NCBI GenBank assembly: GCA_964612295.1
Contig: CAZTDY010000005.1
Span: 1-64,000 of the forward strand
DNA from: CAYQJL01 sp964612295
GTDB taxonomy: Bacteria > Eisenbacteria > RBG-16-71-46 > CAIMUX01 > WJJG01
Direction: 5' to 3'
Length of the DNA stretch: 64,000 nucleotides
In this document: in pieces, positions 53,591 through 62,208 of the stretch
Layout of the letters: the number at the start of each line of letters is the position of its first letter
Numbering within the stretch: position 1 is the stretch's first letter
Made by a program: the position numbers and the translations under genes
Notes under the pieces: generated by a model
Told to the model about the DNA's origin: nothing
Databases searched by the model: none
The model's input: only the letters and a program-made list of their open reading frames with translations

Positions 53591-54068
53591 TGATGTATAC
53601 CCGCCCTCCGGCAGAGCAGAGGCCGTCCTCATCGAACGTCAGGCTGTCGGCACCTCCGAAGCTGGCTTCCCGCAGGTTGATGCCCGTTCCGGCATATAGC
53701 TGAGCCAGATCGACCCGATACGGCAACTTCGAGAGGGGATGCTCAATCGTCTCCCCTTCCGAGTTGACCCGGTACGCTTCCTCGTCGAGCAGGAATCGTA
53801 CGGTTCGTGGTGCGCGCCGCGCGACCGCATCCGCCTGGGCGAATGCAATGTCGCAGGCGATCCGCCGCGCTGCACCCTTCGCTGCCGCATCGTTCTGGCT
53901 GCTGGTCATGAGGGTGAAGCCGATGGTGGCAAGCACCCCCAGCACGGCGATGACGACCAGCAGTTCAGCGAGGGTCACCCCCCGCTGACAAAAAAGGGGC
54001 GGAACAAGGAACGGTGTCCCTCGACCACCCCGCCGATCGAAGCCTCTGCCGAAGCCGAGATCGTTCAT
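53517..54068 (-). CDS. GspH/FimT-like minor pilin
   Basis: 183 residues. A long basic leader ends at QRG-VTLAELLVVIAVLGVLATIGFTLM (Glu5 present). The GspH/FimT domain follows (AAKGAARRIACDIAFAQADAVARRAPRTVRFLLDEE; SLTFDEDGLCSAGGRVYI). ATG 54068 follows CAGGTGGG. It begins the minor-pilin block, 154 nt after the major pilin. Confidence 0.85.
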   Translation of the reverse strand: MNDLGFGRGFDRRGGRGTPFLVPPLFCQRGVTLAELLVVIAVLGVLATIGFTLMTSSQNDAAAKGAARRIACDIAFAQADAVARRAPRTVRFLLDEEAYRVNSEGETIEHPLSKLPYRVDLAQLYAGTGINLREASFGGADSLTFDEDGLCSAGGRVYINVDENIWSVSVADQTGHITVTEGS

Positions 54069-54132
54069 GGAGCCCACCTGCGATGAAACCCTAGCGCCCC
54101 CCCAACAAGACCGATCGCCCAGCGATCAGGCA

Positions 54133-54179
54133 GGGTCGGCGAGAATCGGAGGCCGTAGCCACCCAGCTCTCGCCGACCC
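54133..54179 (-). terminator. 12-bp hairpin after the major pilin gene
   Basis: GGGTCGGCGAGA and TCTCGCCGACCC pair perfectly around a 23-nt loop in the gap between the pilin and the GspH-like gene. It probably stabilises or partially terminates the pilin message, giving more pilin than minor pilins. No T-tract was seen. Confidence 0.5.
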
Positions 54180-54222
54180 GCTGCCGAAGTCGCCGCCTAT
54201 GGATTGGGTCAACGCCGCTTAG

Positions 54223-54741
54223 CTAGCGCGCGTCGTGGGCGCCATCGTTGGCGATCAGCCGACCGGTCTTGATGTAGAACTTCCACCCACCCGTGTCGCT
54301 CGAAGCTGCGGCCGTGATATCGGTCGTGGCGATATCACAGATGATCGAGTTCAAGCTGTTGAACGGGTTGTTCGGCACCCCCTTCTTCAGGTAGGGACCG
54401 TACTTGTAGGTGCCGTCCTTCGAGACGGATGTTTTCCCGTCGGCCGCGCTGTAGTTCGTCAGCTGCTTCACGAAGGCTGCCTGAGCCTCGGCCGCAGTGG
54501 TGACGTCGGCGCCATCGGTTTCTTTCTTCTCGCCGGGATAGACGGCCGCGTGCTGGTGGTAGTACAGCTCAACCGCATTCCGCAACTCCGCCAAGGATGA
54601 ATCCAGAGCTGACAGCTTCGCATCCTCTGTGTTGCTGCCGAACTGCGGAATCGCGATGGCCGCGAGGACGCCAAGAATGACGACCACGATCAGCAACTCG
54701 ACCAACGTGAACCCCGACCGCATGGAGAGGCGACGTGCCAT
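54223..54741 (-). CDS. pilA: major type IV pilin
   Basis: 172 residues. Short basic leader, cleavage site SG-FTLVELLIVVVILGVLAAIAIPQF with Glu5, then a pilin/pseudopilin head with Tyr-rich helix (ELYYHQHAAVYPG) and a G-GWKFYIKTGRLIAND end resembling the PulG type. The position before fimT and after pilC and its simple architecture make it the major subunit. ATG 54741 follows GGGAG; an ATG six codons earlier is possible. Confidence 0.88.
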   Translation of the reverse strand: MARRLSMRSGFTLVELLIVVVILGVLAAIAIPQFGSNTEDAKLSALDSSLAELRNAVELYYHQHAAVYPGEKKETDGADVTTAAEAQAAFVKQLTNYSAADGKTSVSKDGTYKYGPYLKKGVPNNPFNSLNSIICDIATTDITAAASSDTGGWKFYIKTGRLIANDGAHDAR

Positions 54742-54779
54742 GGTTTTGTCTCCCTTCATGACTCTCCGTCAATGTGCAC

Positions 54780-54794
54780 GCGACTCTGATGCCA
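54780..54794 (-). promoter_or_regulatory. possible sigma-54-type promoter of the pilin gene
   Basis: On the minus strand TGGCAT, five bases, TCGC: the invariant GG and GC have correct spacing, with two mismatches to TGGCAC-N5-TTGC. The implied start is about 27 nt before ATG 54741. Pilin genes of other bacteria often use sigma-54. Confidence 0.35.
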
Positions 54795-54810
54795 CGTGCT
54801 GACCCAACCT

Positions 54811-55977
54811 CTAGTGCATCGTCCGAGACAGCTTGAACAGCGGCATGATGAAGGAGACGGCGATAAAACCGACCACCAACCCCATACCCACAAGCATGAC
54901 CGGCTCGATGAGTGTACTGAGGCGCTTGATGTCGCTTTCGAGCTCTTCCCGATAGCGATCACTAAGCCTCGTCAATACCGTGTCGAGCGCTCCGGAGGAC
55001 TCTCCGGTCGAGAGCATCAACCGAACGGCCTCCGGAAGAAAACTGGCCTCCTGGAATGCGGCCGCGACCCCGCGACCTGCCTCCACCTGTTCGGCCAGCC
55101 GGTTGAAGAGCACCTCGAACTTGGCGTTCTTCACCGCATGGCGGGCAATCTCAATCGCTTCCAAGTGCGGCACCTTGCTGCTGAGCAAGAGCCCCAAGCT
55201 CGAGAAGAGCTGATAGAGATATGCGCTATAGAAGAGTCTGCCGACCCCGGGCAAACGCAGCTTGAAATGATCCCAAGTGTGTCTGAACGCCGGGGATTGC
55301 AGGCCTTTCCGGATCGCAATGCCCACCGCTATTAGTATCGGTAGTGCGATCCACCACCTTGAGCGCAGGAAATTGGTCGTCCCGAGTAGGATGCGGGTAG
55401 ACATTGGCAACTCGTCCCCGAGCTCCACAAAAAGGTCCTCGAAGCGGGGGAACATGTAGAACATCATAAAGCCGACCACGAGGACCATGATTCCCGTGAT
55501 CACCATCGGGTAGGTCATCGCCTCTCGGATCCGGGCCTGCAAAGTCTTGCGTACCTGTAACATGTGGGCGAGCCGCTCGAGTCCCTCCTGCAGGGCTCCG
55601 CTCGCCTCGCCGCCTCTTACGATGCTGACGTAGAGGGAGTCGAAGACCTTGGGATGGCGCGCGAGGCACTCCGACAGCCCCGCCCCCTCCTCTAGTCGTG
55701 CATGCACGGACTGGAGAGTTTTCTTCAGGGGCACCGAACGCACCTGGGCGCCGAGCGCATGGATCGACGGAAGCAGGCTGTTCCCGGTTTGAAGCAACAG
55801 TGCCAGCTGCTGGGTGAAGAGGACCTTGTCATCCAGGCTGACAGTCGAAGATCCGATCTGGATCTCGTTGAGCCGGCCGAGGAAATTGCCTGACTTTTTC
55901 GGTGGGGCAGGGCCAGCCGTCCCGCTCTCGGGAGCCGGTGCGGTCTTTGGCTGCGTCTCGGTCAGATTGATTGCCAC
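54811..55977 (-). CDS. pilC: PilC/GspF inner-membrane platform protein
   Basis: 388 residues with two GspF repeats. The first has DKVLFTQQLALLLQTGNSLL and RGGEASGALQEGLERLA, the second YLYQLFSSLGLLLSSKVPHLEAI and STGESSGALDTVLTRLSDRY; three membrane helices separate and end them (YPMVITGIMVLVVGFMMFYM; WWIALPILIAVGIAI; LVGMGLVVGFIAVSFIMPLF). The N-terminal 30 residues are Pro/Ala rich. It is the rotor-like platform for PilB. The start is GTG 55977, with a weak AAGG site. Confidence 0.93.
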   Translation of the reverse strand: MAINLTETQPKTAPAPESGTAGPAPPKKSGNFLGRLNEIQIGSSTVSLDDKVLFTQQLALLLQTGNSLLPSIHALGAQVRSVPLKKTLQSVHARLEEGAGLSECLARHPKVFDSLYVSIVRGGEASGALQEGLERLAHMLQVRKTLQARIREAMTYPMVITGIMVLVVGFMMFYMFPRFEDLFVELGDELPMSTRILLGTTNFLRSRWWIALPILIAVGIAIRKGLQSPAFRHTWDHFKLRLPGVGRLFYSAYLYQLFSSLGLLLSSKVPHLEAIEIARHAVKNAKFEVLFNRLAEQVEAGRGVAAAFQEASFLPEAVRLMLSTGESSGALDTVLTRLSDRYREELESDIKRLSTLIEPVMLVGMGLVVGFIAVSFIMPLFKLSRTMH

Positions 55978-56100
55978 GCCTTGTGCCCTCGGGGAAGCCC
56001 AATACCACTACATGGTCCTCTATCGGACCTGTTCGTGGGCCCCTTGAGATGTCCCGGGGAAACGATGTATGGCTGATATCAGGCTATGGGGGCGGGTAGG

Positions 56101-57810
56101 CTACTCGACCGACACGGCGCGGCTGACCTCTTCGAGCGTCGTTTTCCCATCGAGGACGCGCGAGAAGCCTTCGGAGCGGAGACTGGGGAGATCGTTTTCG
56201 CGCTGGTGGACCCGGATCTCGTCGATGGAGGGGTTTTCCAGAACGAGCCGCTGGAGCTCCTCCGTGATCTGGAGGAGTTCATAGATTCCGAGACGGCCCC
56301 GGTACCCGGAATCGAAACAGAGGCTGCAGCCCCGCCCGCGCGTGAGCTGGACTTTCGTGTCGGCGGTGACACCCAGGGTCTCGAGTTCCGAGGCCGTCGG
56401 CATGTAACGCGTGGCGCACTCGGTGCAGACCGTTCGCACGAGCCGCTGGCCGATGACCCCGATCAGGGAGGAGGCCAGGAGGTAACTCTCAATCCCCATC
56501 TCCAGCAGGCGGCTGATCGAGCTTGCAGCATCGTTGGTGTGCATGGTCGAGAGCACCAGGTGTCCGGTGAGCGCCGCCTGAACCGCGATCTCGGCGGTTT
56601 CGGCATCCCGAATCTCACCGACCATGATGATGTCGGGATCCTGCCGCAGCACGGTGCGCAAGACCCGAGCAAAGGAGAGGCCAATGTCGTCGCGGACCTG
56701 ATTCTGGTTGATGATGTCGAACTGGTACTCGACCGGATCCTCGATGGTCACGATGTTCTTCTCGAGCGAATTCAGTTCGCGCAAGCCCGCGTACAGCGTG
56801 GTCGTCTTCCCGCTTCCGGTCGGACCGGTCACCAGCACCAGCCCGTGCGGGCGGTGAAGCAGGGTCCGGAAGCATCCCAGGGTCGCCTCGGAAAAGCCGA
56901 TCTGATCGAGCCCCAAGACGCCAGCCTCCCGGTCGAGCACCCGCAGCACGACCTTTTCCCCGGAAACGCCCGGCAGGGAAGAGAAGCGCAGATCGATCGT
57001 GCGCCCGTGGGCCATGACCTGGATCCGTCCATCCTGGGGGAGTCGCCTCTCCGCGATGTCGAGATTGGCCATGATCTTCAGGCGGGAGATCACCGGCGGG
57101 AGAAGCTCGATCCGCTGGCGCATCACCTCGTAGAGTACGCCGTCGATCCGATAGCGGACCCTGAAGAAGGTGCGCTCCGGTTCGATGTGGATGTCGCTGG
57201 CGTGCTCCTTGATCGACTTCAGGACAATCAGATTGACCAGGTTGATGATCGGGCTCTCACCGGCCATGTCGGCGATGTCTTCGAAGTTGCCGTCGATCTC
57301 CTGGGAGACCAACTCGACGTCGGCCTTCTCCATGTCGGAGACCAGATCCTCGATCTTCTCTTCCGAGTCGCCCTCGAAAGACTCCCTGATCATCTCCAGG
57401 ATGTCTTCTTTGGGACACACGACCGGCAGCACTTCACAGCCGGTCGATTTGCGGATGATATCGAGGACGAAGACTTTGTGCGGATCGCTGATGGCGAGAA
57501 ACAGGCGGTTGTGAATACGGAAGAGCGGGAGCACCTCGTAGAGTTCGGCCTTCTCGCGCGGGATCGTGGTGGCGAGAGCGGGATCGGCCAGGCCCTTGCG
57601 CAGGTGCGCATAGGGTATTCCGGCCCGCTCGGCCAGGGCTTGGGAGATGTTCTCCTCGGTGACCAACCCCATCTCGACCAGGATCTCACCCAGCCGGCGG
57701 CCGCTTTGCGCATGTGCGGCCAGCGCATCGCGCTTCTGTTCAGGGGTGATCCGCCCCTGCTGGACGAGGTAGTCGCCCAGGGGGAGCTTCTGTGTGTCGG
57801 TCTTGCGCAC
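56101..57810 (-). CDS. pilB: PilB/GspE pilus-extension ATPase with MshEN domain
   Basis: 569 residues. Two MshEN-type units (PLGDYLVQQGRITPEQKRDAL; RLGEILVEMGLVTEENISQAL), a fold that binds cyclic-di-GMP in MshE. Then an N2 domain and the ATPase: Walker A GPTGSGKTTT (329-338), Asp box TIEDPVEYQ, Walker B IMVGEIRDAET, His box STMHTNDA. A tetracysteine zinc motif (CTEC, CSLC) follows. It powers pilin polymerisation. GTG 57810 overlaps the stop of the STAS gene. No pilT retraction ATPase is in the window. Confidence 0.94.
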   Translation of the reverse strand: MRKTDTQKLPLGDYLVQQGRITPEQKRDALAAHAQSGRRLGEILVEMGLVTEENISQALAERAGIPYAHLRKGLADPALATTIPREKAELYEVLPLFRIHNRLFLAISDPHKVFVLDIIRKSTGCEVLPVVCPKEDILEMIRESFEGDSEEKIEDLVSDMEKADVELVSQEIDGNFEDIADMAGESPIINLVNLIVLKSIKEHASDIHIEPERTFFRVRYRIDGVLYEVMRQRIELLPPVISRLKIMANLDIAERRLPQDGRIQVMAHGRTIDLRFSSLPGVSGEKVVLRVLDREAGVLGLDQIGFSEATLGCFRTLLHRPHGLVLVTGPTGSGKTTTLYAGLRELNSLEKNIVTIEDPVEYQFDIINQNQVRDDIGLSFARVLRTVLRQDPDIIMVGEIRDAETAEIAVQAALTGHLVLSTMHTNDAASSISRLLEMGIESYLLASSLIGVIGQRLVRTVCTECATRYMPTASELETLGVTADTKVQLTRGRGCSLCFDSGYRGRLGIYELLQITEELQRLVLENPSIDEIRVHQRENDLPSLRSEGFSRVLDGKTTLEEVSRAVSVE

Positions 57811-58145
57811 TAGAGGAAGCTTCTCCCGGCACTCTCGAGATCCTCGTACACCGGGATCGTCTGATCCACGCGGGTGATGCGAAGGATCTCCTTACAGGTC
57901 TCGTTTGCGCAGGCGATCCGCAGGGACCCTCCCCGCGAACTGAGATCGGTGGAAAGATCCCAGAGGTATTCCAGGCCATGGCTGTCGATGAAGGGAACCT
58001 GCTTCATGTCGATGACGATGTTCGCGCCACCGGTGTCCCGAACTTCCTGCACGGCCTTCTGGAAGCTGGGAACTTGCTCTTCGATCAGCGACGCATCCGG
58101 CGAAAGATAGGTGGCGACCCCCAGCTTTGTCTGACGAACCGTCAT
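57810..58145 (-). CDS. STAS-domain anti-sigma-factor antagonist-like protein
   Basis: 111 residues, a single SpoIIAA-type STAS domain: NIVIDMKQVPFIDSHGLEYLWDLSTDL contains the phosphorylatable Ser in DSHG. It was presumably a switch regulated by a kinase/phosphatase pair encoded elsewhere. Its place between pilB and the HD-GYP gene suggests control of the pilus rather than of a sigma factor. Confidence 0.88.
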   Translation of the reverse strand: MTVRQTKLGVATYLSPDASLIEEQVPSFQKAVQEVRDTGGANIVIDMKQVPFIDSHGLEYLWDLSTDLSSRGGSLRIACANETCKEILRITRVDQTIPVYEDLESAGRSFL

Positions 58146-58154
58146 GTGCGTCTC

Positions 58155-59609
58155 CTAAGCGGCCTTCTGATCGCCGCCTTCCTCAGTCTGACAGGCCATG
58201 ATCTCGGCAATCTTGCCCGACTTGGCCAGTTCGAGAAAAGCCTCGGCAACGTGAGGATCGAACTGGGTTCCGGTGCATCTCTTGATCTCGTCGAGGACGA
58301 CCTCGAGGTCCTGGGCGGGACGGTAGGCCCGCGAGGAGGCCATGGCGTCAAACGTATCGGCCACGGCAATGATGCGCGAGGCGAGTGGGATGTCCTCCGC
58401 TTCCAGGCCGGCAGGGTACCCGTTCCCGTCATATCGCTCATGGTGATGCATGATCACCGGCAGGATCTTCTGAAGCTGAGGGATTGGTTCGAGGACACGC
58501 ACCCCCCGTTCGGGGTGAGTCTTGATGACCGCGAACTCCTCGTTCGTGAGCCTGCCGGGTTTGTTGAGAATCTCGCGGCCGATGGCGATCTTGCCGACGT
58601 CGTGCAGGAGTGCGGCCCAACTCAGCGAGCGCTGATCATCGGCGCCGAGTTCTAGCTGCTCGCCGAGCAGGATCGACAGCTGGTAGACGCGTTCGGAGTG
58701 ACCGCGCGTGTACTCGTCTTTGGCATCCACGGCGGCCACCAGGCTCTTCACCGTGTTGAAGAGCATGTCCTGCAGCTCCTGATAGAGGTGCCGCGCGGTG
58801 GTCGCGCTCGAGAGCTCCTCGGCGAGGCACTCCAGTAGGCGAAGCTCACCGGTCTCGAAAGGAGGCTCGCTCTCGCCGCGCACGATGGCGACAAACCCGG
58901 AGAGCTCCTCGTGCGTCCGCACGGGAGAGAGCGTGTAATGAGCCGGGCCGTGGGGGGTGTCGAGCGACCCCGGCACGCGGGCCGCAAGCGGGCCCTTGGC
59001 GCGCCCCTCGATCAGTCGTTCGAAGACGGATGCAAACTTCGGCCGGTGTTCAGACAGCCACTGCTGCATCGCGTTGAACTCGGAGCCGGTGGCGTTGGAC
59101 CATTCGAAATGTCCCTTTTGCGCATCGTGCAGCACCAGAATCCGGCCTTCGAGAAGCTCGGCGGTTTCCCGCATGAGATTGCGGAAGGTCGAGCTGATGT
59201 TCCGATCGGGGTGCAGGATCTCGCTGAACCGATAGAGCAGGTTGATCTCGTCGAAGCTGTCGGAGAGCTGGCTCGTCATGTGATCCAGATCGCAGACCGT
59301 ACTGTAATGCCGACCGATCTGGGACGCGAGGCTCTCGACCACCGTGCGGCACTGCGCCTGGTCGCTCGGGAACGTGACGAATCCATAGGTTTCCCCATTC
59401 ATCTTGATGGGGACCTGGTCCAACCTCTCAGCTGAATTGGCCGGTTTCGCTGAGTCGTCCTGCTGGCCGTGCAGACCGGCGACCAGGACTTCACCCTGGG
59501 GGTCGGTGACCTGAAGCGGGGTGATGGTCAGGCAGGCCAGCTCCTTGAGGAGATCACTGTAGTTCACCCGGAGAAAGCTCTTCAGGGTCTCTCGCGCAAT
59601 TGGGGTCAT
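58155..59609 (-). CDS. GAF-like/HD-GYP cyclic-di-GMP phosphodiesterase
   Basis: 484 residues. The N-terminal half has a PocR/GAF-like sensor (about 10-110) and a second GAF-like region (about 125-270). The HD-GYP domain (about 285-470) is complete: RGHSERVYQLS, LLHDVGKIAI, THPERGVRVL, MHHHERYDGNGYP and ADTFDAM. It should degrade cyclic-di-GMP. With MshEN-bearing PilB two genes downstream, the locus has both a reader and an eraser of this messenger. It overlaps the receiver gene by four bases. Confidence 0.92.
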   Translation of the reverse strand: MTPIARETLKSFLRVNYSDLLKELACLTITPLQVTDPQGEVLVAGLHGQQDDSAKPANSAERLDQVPIKMNGETYGFVTFPSDQAQCRTVVESLASQIGRHYSTVCDLDHMTSQLSDSFDEINLLYRFSEILHPDRNISSTFRNLMRETAELLEGRILVLHDAQKGHFEWSNATGSEFNAMQQWLSEHRPKFASVFERLIEGRAKGPLAARVPGSLDTPHGPAHYTLSPVRTHEELSGFVAIVRGESEPPFETGELRLLECLAEELSSATTARHLYQELQDMLFNTVKSLVAAVDAKDEYTRGHSERVYQLSILLGEQLELGADDQRSLSWAALLHDVGKIAIGREILNKPGRLTNEEFAVIKTHPERGVRVLEPIPQLQKILPVIMHHHERYDGNGYPAGLEAEDIPLASRIIAVADTFDAMASSRAYRPAQDLEVVLDEIKRCTGTQFDPHVAEAFLELAKSGKIAEIMACQTEEGGDQKAA

Positions 59610-60022
59610 GCCGCCCTCCGTTGGTCGCCGAATTCGGCATCACTGTCGTGCTCTTCAAGCCTGTGCCGGACGGTTCGCAGAAGCTGCTTGGGGCCGATTG
59701 GTTTTTCGACCAGATTCACCGAAGGGATGGCAGCCACCCACTCGCGGATTTCAACGTCGGAACGCGAGGTTACCAGAAGCACGCACGAAGGAATGTAGGG
59801 CCCGTCGCTGGCCAACCGTTCGCACAGCTCCTGACCGGTAAGGCGGGGCATCTGAACATCGCAGATCATTGCATCAAACGCATCTTCCGCACCCAGAAGA
59901 CCGTAAGCGAGTTCACCGTTGGCGGCAGTAGTAACGGAGAAACCCGAATTCTCGAACGTTCGCGCCAAGATGCGCACCACGTTCGTATCGTCATCGACGA
60001 TGAGAATCCGTGGCTGGTCCAT
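59606..60022 (-). CDS. single-domain response regulator
   Basis: 138 residues, receiver only: LIVDDDTN acid pocket, phospho-acceptor in MICDVQMPRLTG, VTSRSD and EKPIG (Lys switch). No output domain follows, so it acts by protein contact, for example on the HD-GYP protein whose start overlaps its stop (ATGA). It probably receives phosphate from the histidine kinase encoded 30 nt upstream. Confidence 0.92.
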   Translation of the reverse strand: MDQPRILIVDDDTNVVRILARTFENSGFSVTTAANGELAYGLLGAEDAFDAMICDVQMPRLTGQELCERLASDGPYIPSCVLLVTSRSDVEIREWVAAIPSVNLVEKPIGPKQLLRTVRHRLEEHDSDAEFGDQRRAA

Positions 60023-60052
60023 GACTCCTCCTCTAGGTCACCCTTTCCAATC

Positions 60053-61921
60053 TCAAGCGGCCGGAACGCTGAGTTGGGAACCGATTTCACGTGTGGGCAA
60101 CCACAGCCGGAACGTGCTGCCCGCGCCTTCTGCGCTCTCGACAGCGATCGTTCCTTCATGGGTATCGGCGATCTCCTTGACCAACGATAGGCCCAAGCCG
60201 GATCCGGACTTGGCTTGAACCTCCTCCTGCTCGGATCGAACGAATTGCATGAAAACCGTCTGATGTAGTTCTTCGGGAATCCCGTAGCCGGTGTCCTGGA
60301 TCTCAATGGACACGCCGCCGTCGGCTTCCAGCGCGCGCACGCAGATCGTGCCACCCTCGGGCGTGTACTTGACCGCATTGGTCACCAGGTTGGTCACGGC
60401 CACACCCAGGAGGTCCTTGTCGCCCTGAATCGCCGGGAGGTTCTCCGGCACAGAGATGTCGAGATCGAGGCCACTGCCCTCAGCCTGAGCCCGGACCGCA
60501 CTTGCGGTGGTGCGAACAAGATCGCCGATCTTGACGAACCCAAAGCGGGCGGACAGGTTGCCCATCTCAATCCGCGAGAGCTGCAGGAGATTCGAGATCA
60601 ACTGCCCCATACGATGGGCCTCACCGCTGAGGGTGTTGTAGAACTCCTTGCGTTCCTCGGCCGTCAGGAGCCCATCGTCAGCCAAGGCCTCCACATAGGT
60701 GACGATCGTGTTGAGCGGGGCCTTGAGCTCGTGCGTGACCTGGGAAAGGAACTCCGCCTGCGCGCGCTCGGCCGACTGTTGCGCGGTGGAATCCCGTAGC
60801 GTGTAGATCGTACCGGCGGTTCGTCCGCCGGTGGCCTGCATGGTGATACGGTTGATCGTGATGGTCCGAGCGTTCGCGTCGTCCGACTGGGTCAGCGTTG
60901 CGCGCCCGTCTTGCTGGGCTTCCTGGAGCAGATTCTTGACCGTGTCGGGAATGGAACTCGCCTGGTGGGACGCTTGATCATCCGTCTTGAGATCCAACAT
61001 GCCGATCGCGGCCCGGTTGAGGAAGGAGATCTTCTCGCTGTGATCCACGATGATGACGCCGTCGGGCAGCTGATCGAGGATCTTCTCCATCCGCTTGCGC
61101 TCGTAACTCAGGACGCGGTTCTCGATGGTGAGCGATTCCCGGGCCTGGCGCAGGGTATCGACATAGCTGACGGTCTTGTCCATCACCTCGCTGTAGGCGA
61201 CGTCGCTTGCACCCTCCTCCATCATGTCTGCCGGAGTCTGAATCGACTTCGACAGCTTTTCCAAGAACACCGAGGTGGGGGCCAGGGCGCGCCGAACCGT
61301 GGACTGCGTCAGCCCGACGTAGGCGAGGAGCAGTAACGCGATCGGCAGGAAGGCCTCCGGCGCAAACGCGATGAAACCGCTCTTGGGTTCCGGCAACAGG
61401 AAGACCAGCGTACCGGTCTGACCCTGAGGACCTGCGATCGGATGAGCCAGAAGCTGGCCGGACTGGTGCCCGAAGAGCCGCATGCTCAAGGCTCTGGCCT
61501 GATCATCGTTGGCTTCGACCCCGTTGGGGGGAAGGGTGAACCGCAGCCCGGTGCGGGCCAGGTCGGTATGCGCAACGATCACGCCGGTCGAATCAAGGAT
61601 GGCGGCGGCGCGCAAGTGCGCATCTCGGGTCGCCTGCTCCAAGAGGGGCTGGAGGTGAGGGGTTCCCTGCTTGAGGACCTCGGAACCTGCCGCCTGGGCG
61701 ACCAGTTCAGCCTTCCACCGCGCATGGTTCTCCAGCTGCACCGCATCCTGGCGGCCGTCATTGCGGTGAAGGAGCCAGGTCGAAACCAGGGCAAGCAGCA
61801 CGAGGGCCGCCAGCTGGCCCATCAGCAATCGGCGTGGAATGCTGGGCCGCCAGAACGGTTTGTCCTCCGGCGGTTTCTGGGCGCCGGGGACCTGATCATG
61901 TTTTGTTTCACCCCGAGACAT
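60053..61921 (-). CDS. membrane sensor histidine kinase with PAS domain
   Basis: 622 residues from ATG 61921 (site GAGGGGCCA). Helix 1 (LLMGQLAALVLLALVSTWLL), a periplasmic double-Cache-like region (about 50-170), helix 2 (AFLPIALLLLAYVGL), a coiled-coil and PAS domain (ILDQLPDGVIIVDHSEKISFLN), HisKA with phospho-His in SQVTHELKAPLNT, and HATPase (VTNLVTNAVKYTP, IQDTGYGIPEE, SGSGLGLSLVKEI). First gene of the pilus regulatory block and the probable partner of the receiver that follows. Confidence 0.93.
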   Translation of the reverse strand: MSRGETKHDQVPGAQKPPEDKPFWRPSIPRRLLMGQLAALVLLALVSTWLLHRNDGRQDAVQLENHARWKAELVAQAAGSEVLKQGTPHLQPLLEQATRDAHLRAAAILDSTGVIVAHTDLARTGLRFTLPPNGVEANDDQARALSMRLFGHQSGQLLAHPIAGPQGQTGTLVFLLPEPKSGFIAFAPEAFLPIALLLLAYVGLTQSTVRRALAPTSVFLEKLSKSIQTPADMMEEGASDVAYSEVMDKTVSYVDTLRQARESLTIENRVLSYERKRMEKILDQLPDGVIIVDHSEKISFLNRAAIGMLDLKTDDQASHQASSIPDTVKNLLQEAQQDGRATLTQSDDANARTITINRITMQATGGRTAGTIYTLRDSTAQQSAERAQAEFLSQVTHELKAPLNTIVTYVEALADDGLLTAEERKEFYNTLSGEAHRMGQLISNLLQLSRIEMGNLSARFGFVKIGDLVRTTASAVRAQAEGSGLDLDISVPENLPAIQGDKDLLGVAVTNLVTNAVKYTPEGGTICVRALEADGGVSIEIQDTGYGIPEELHQTVFMQFVRSEQEEVQAKSGSGLGLSLVKEIADTHEGTIAVESAEGAGSTFRLWLPTREIGSQLSVPAA

Positions 61922-61976
61922 TGGCCCCTCACTTCGTTGGCCTGCCCTAAGCTCACTTCTGCCCGCCCCAGAAGTT

Positions 61977-61991
61977 ACAAGAGCGATGCCA
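61977..61991 (-). promoter_or_regulatory. weak sigma-54-type element before the kinase gene
   Basis: On the minus strand TGGCAT, five bases, TTGT. The -24 GG and the spacing fit, but the -12 C is T, so this is a weak candidate for the head of the pilus regulatory operon. Confidence 0.25.
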
Positions 61992-62113
61992 GCTGTGCTC
62001 CGGATGTGGCGCACTTGGGCCACCCTGCGATAAGCTCCGTTTGTTGCGCTCGTTGAGAGCTCCGCGCCCGCGGTTTGCCTCTTGGGGGGCGCCCCGACCG
62101 TGGTTGCAGAAAC

Positions 62114-62142
62114 TGGAGATCGGTCGGTTGAACGTGCATAAT
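62114..62142 (+). promoter_or_regulatory. possible sigma-70 promoter of the glycosyltransferase gene
   Basis: TGGAGA, 17 bases, CATAAT. The -10 box matches five of six and the -35 four of six positions. It lies about 65 nt before GTG 62209. Confidence 0.3.
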
Positions 62143-62208
62143 GCGACAATGCAGGTGGGAGCTTACGCAGCGAATCGAATCTGCCGAGAGGGCTAGGTTG
62201 GAGGTCGG

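Noticed and set aside
56086..57813. Long plus-strand open frame opposite pilB
   Set aside because: Fully covered by pilB with all motifs on the minus strand.
46417..61921. Type II secretion system instead of type IV pilus
   Set aside because: pilM-N-O-P order, the minor-pilin block and the MshEN-type PilB favour a pilus; GspC/L/M-type genes are absent.
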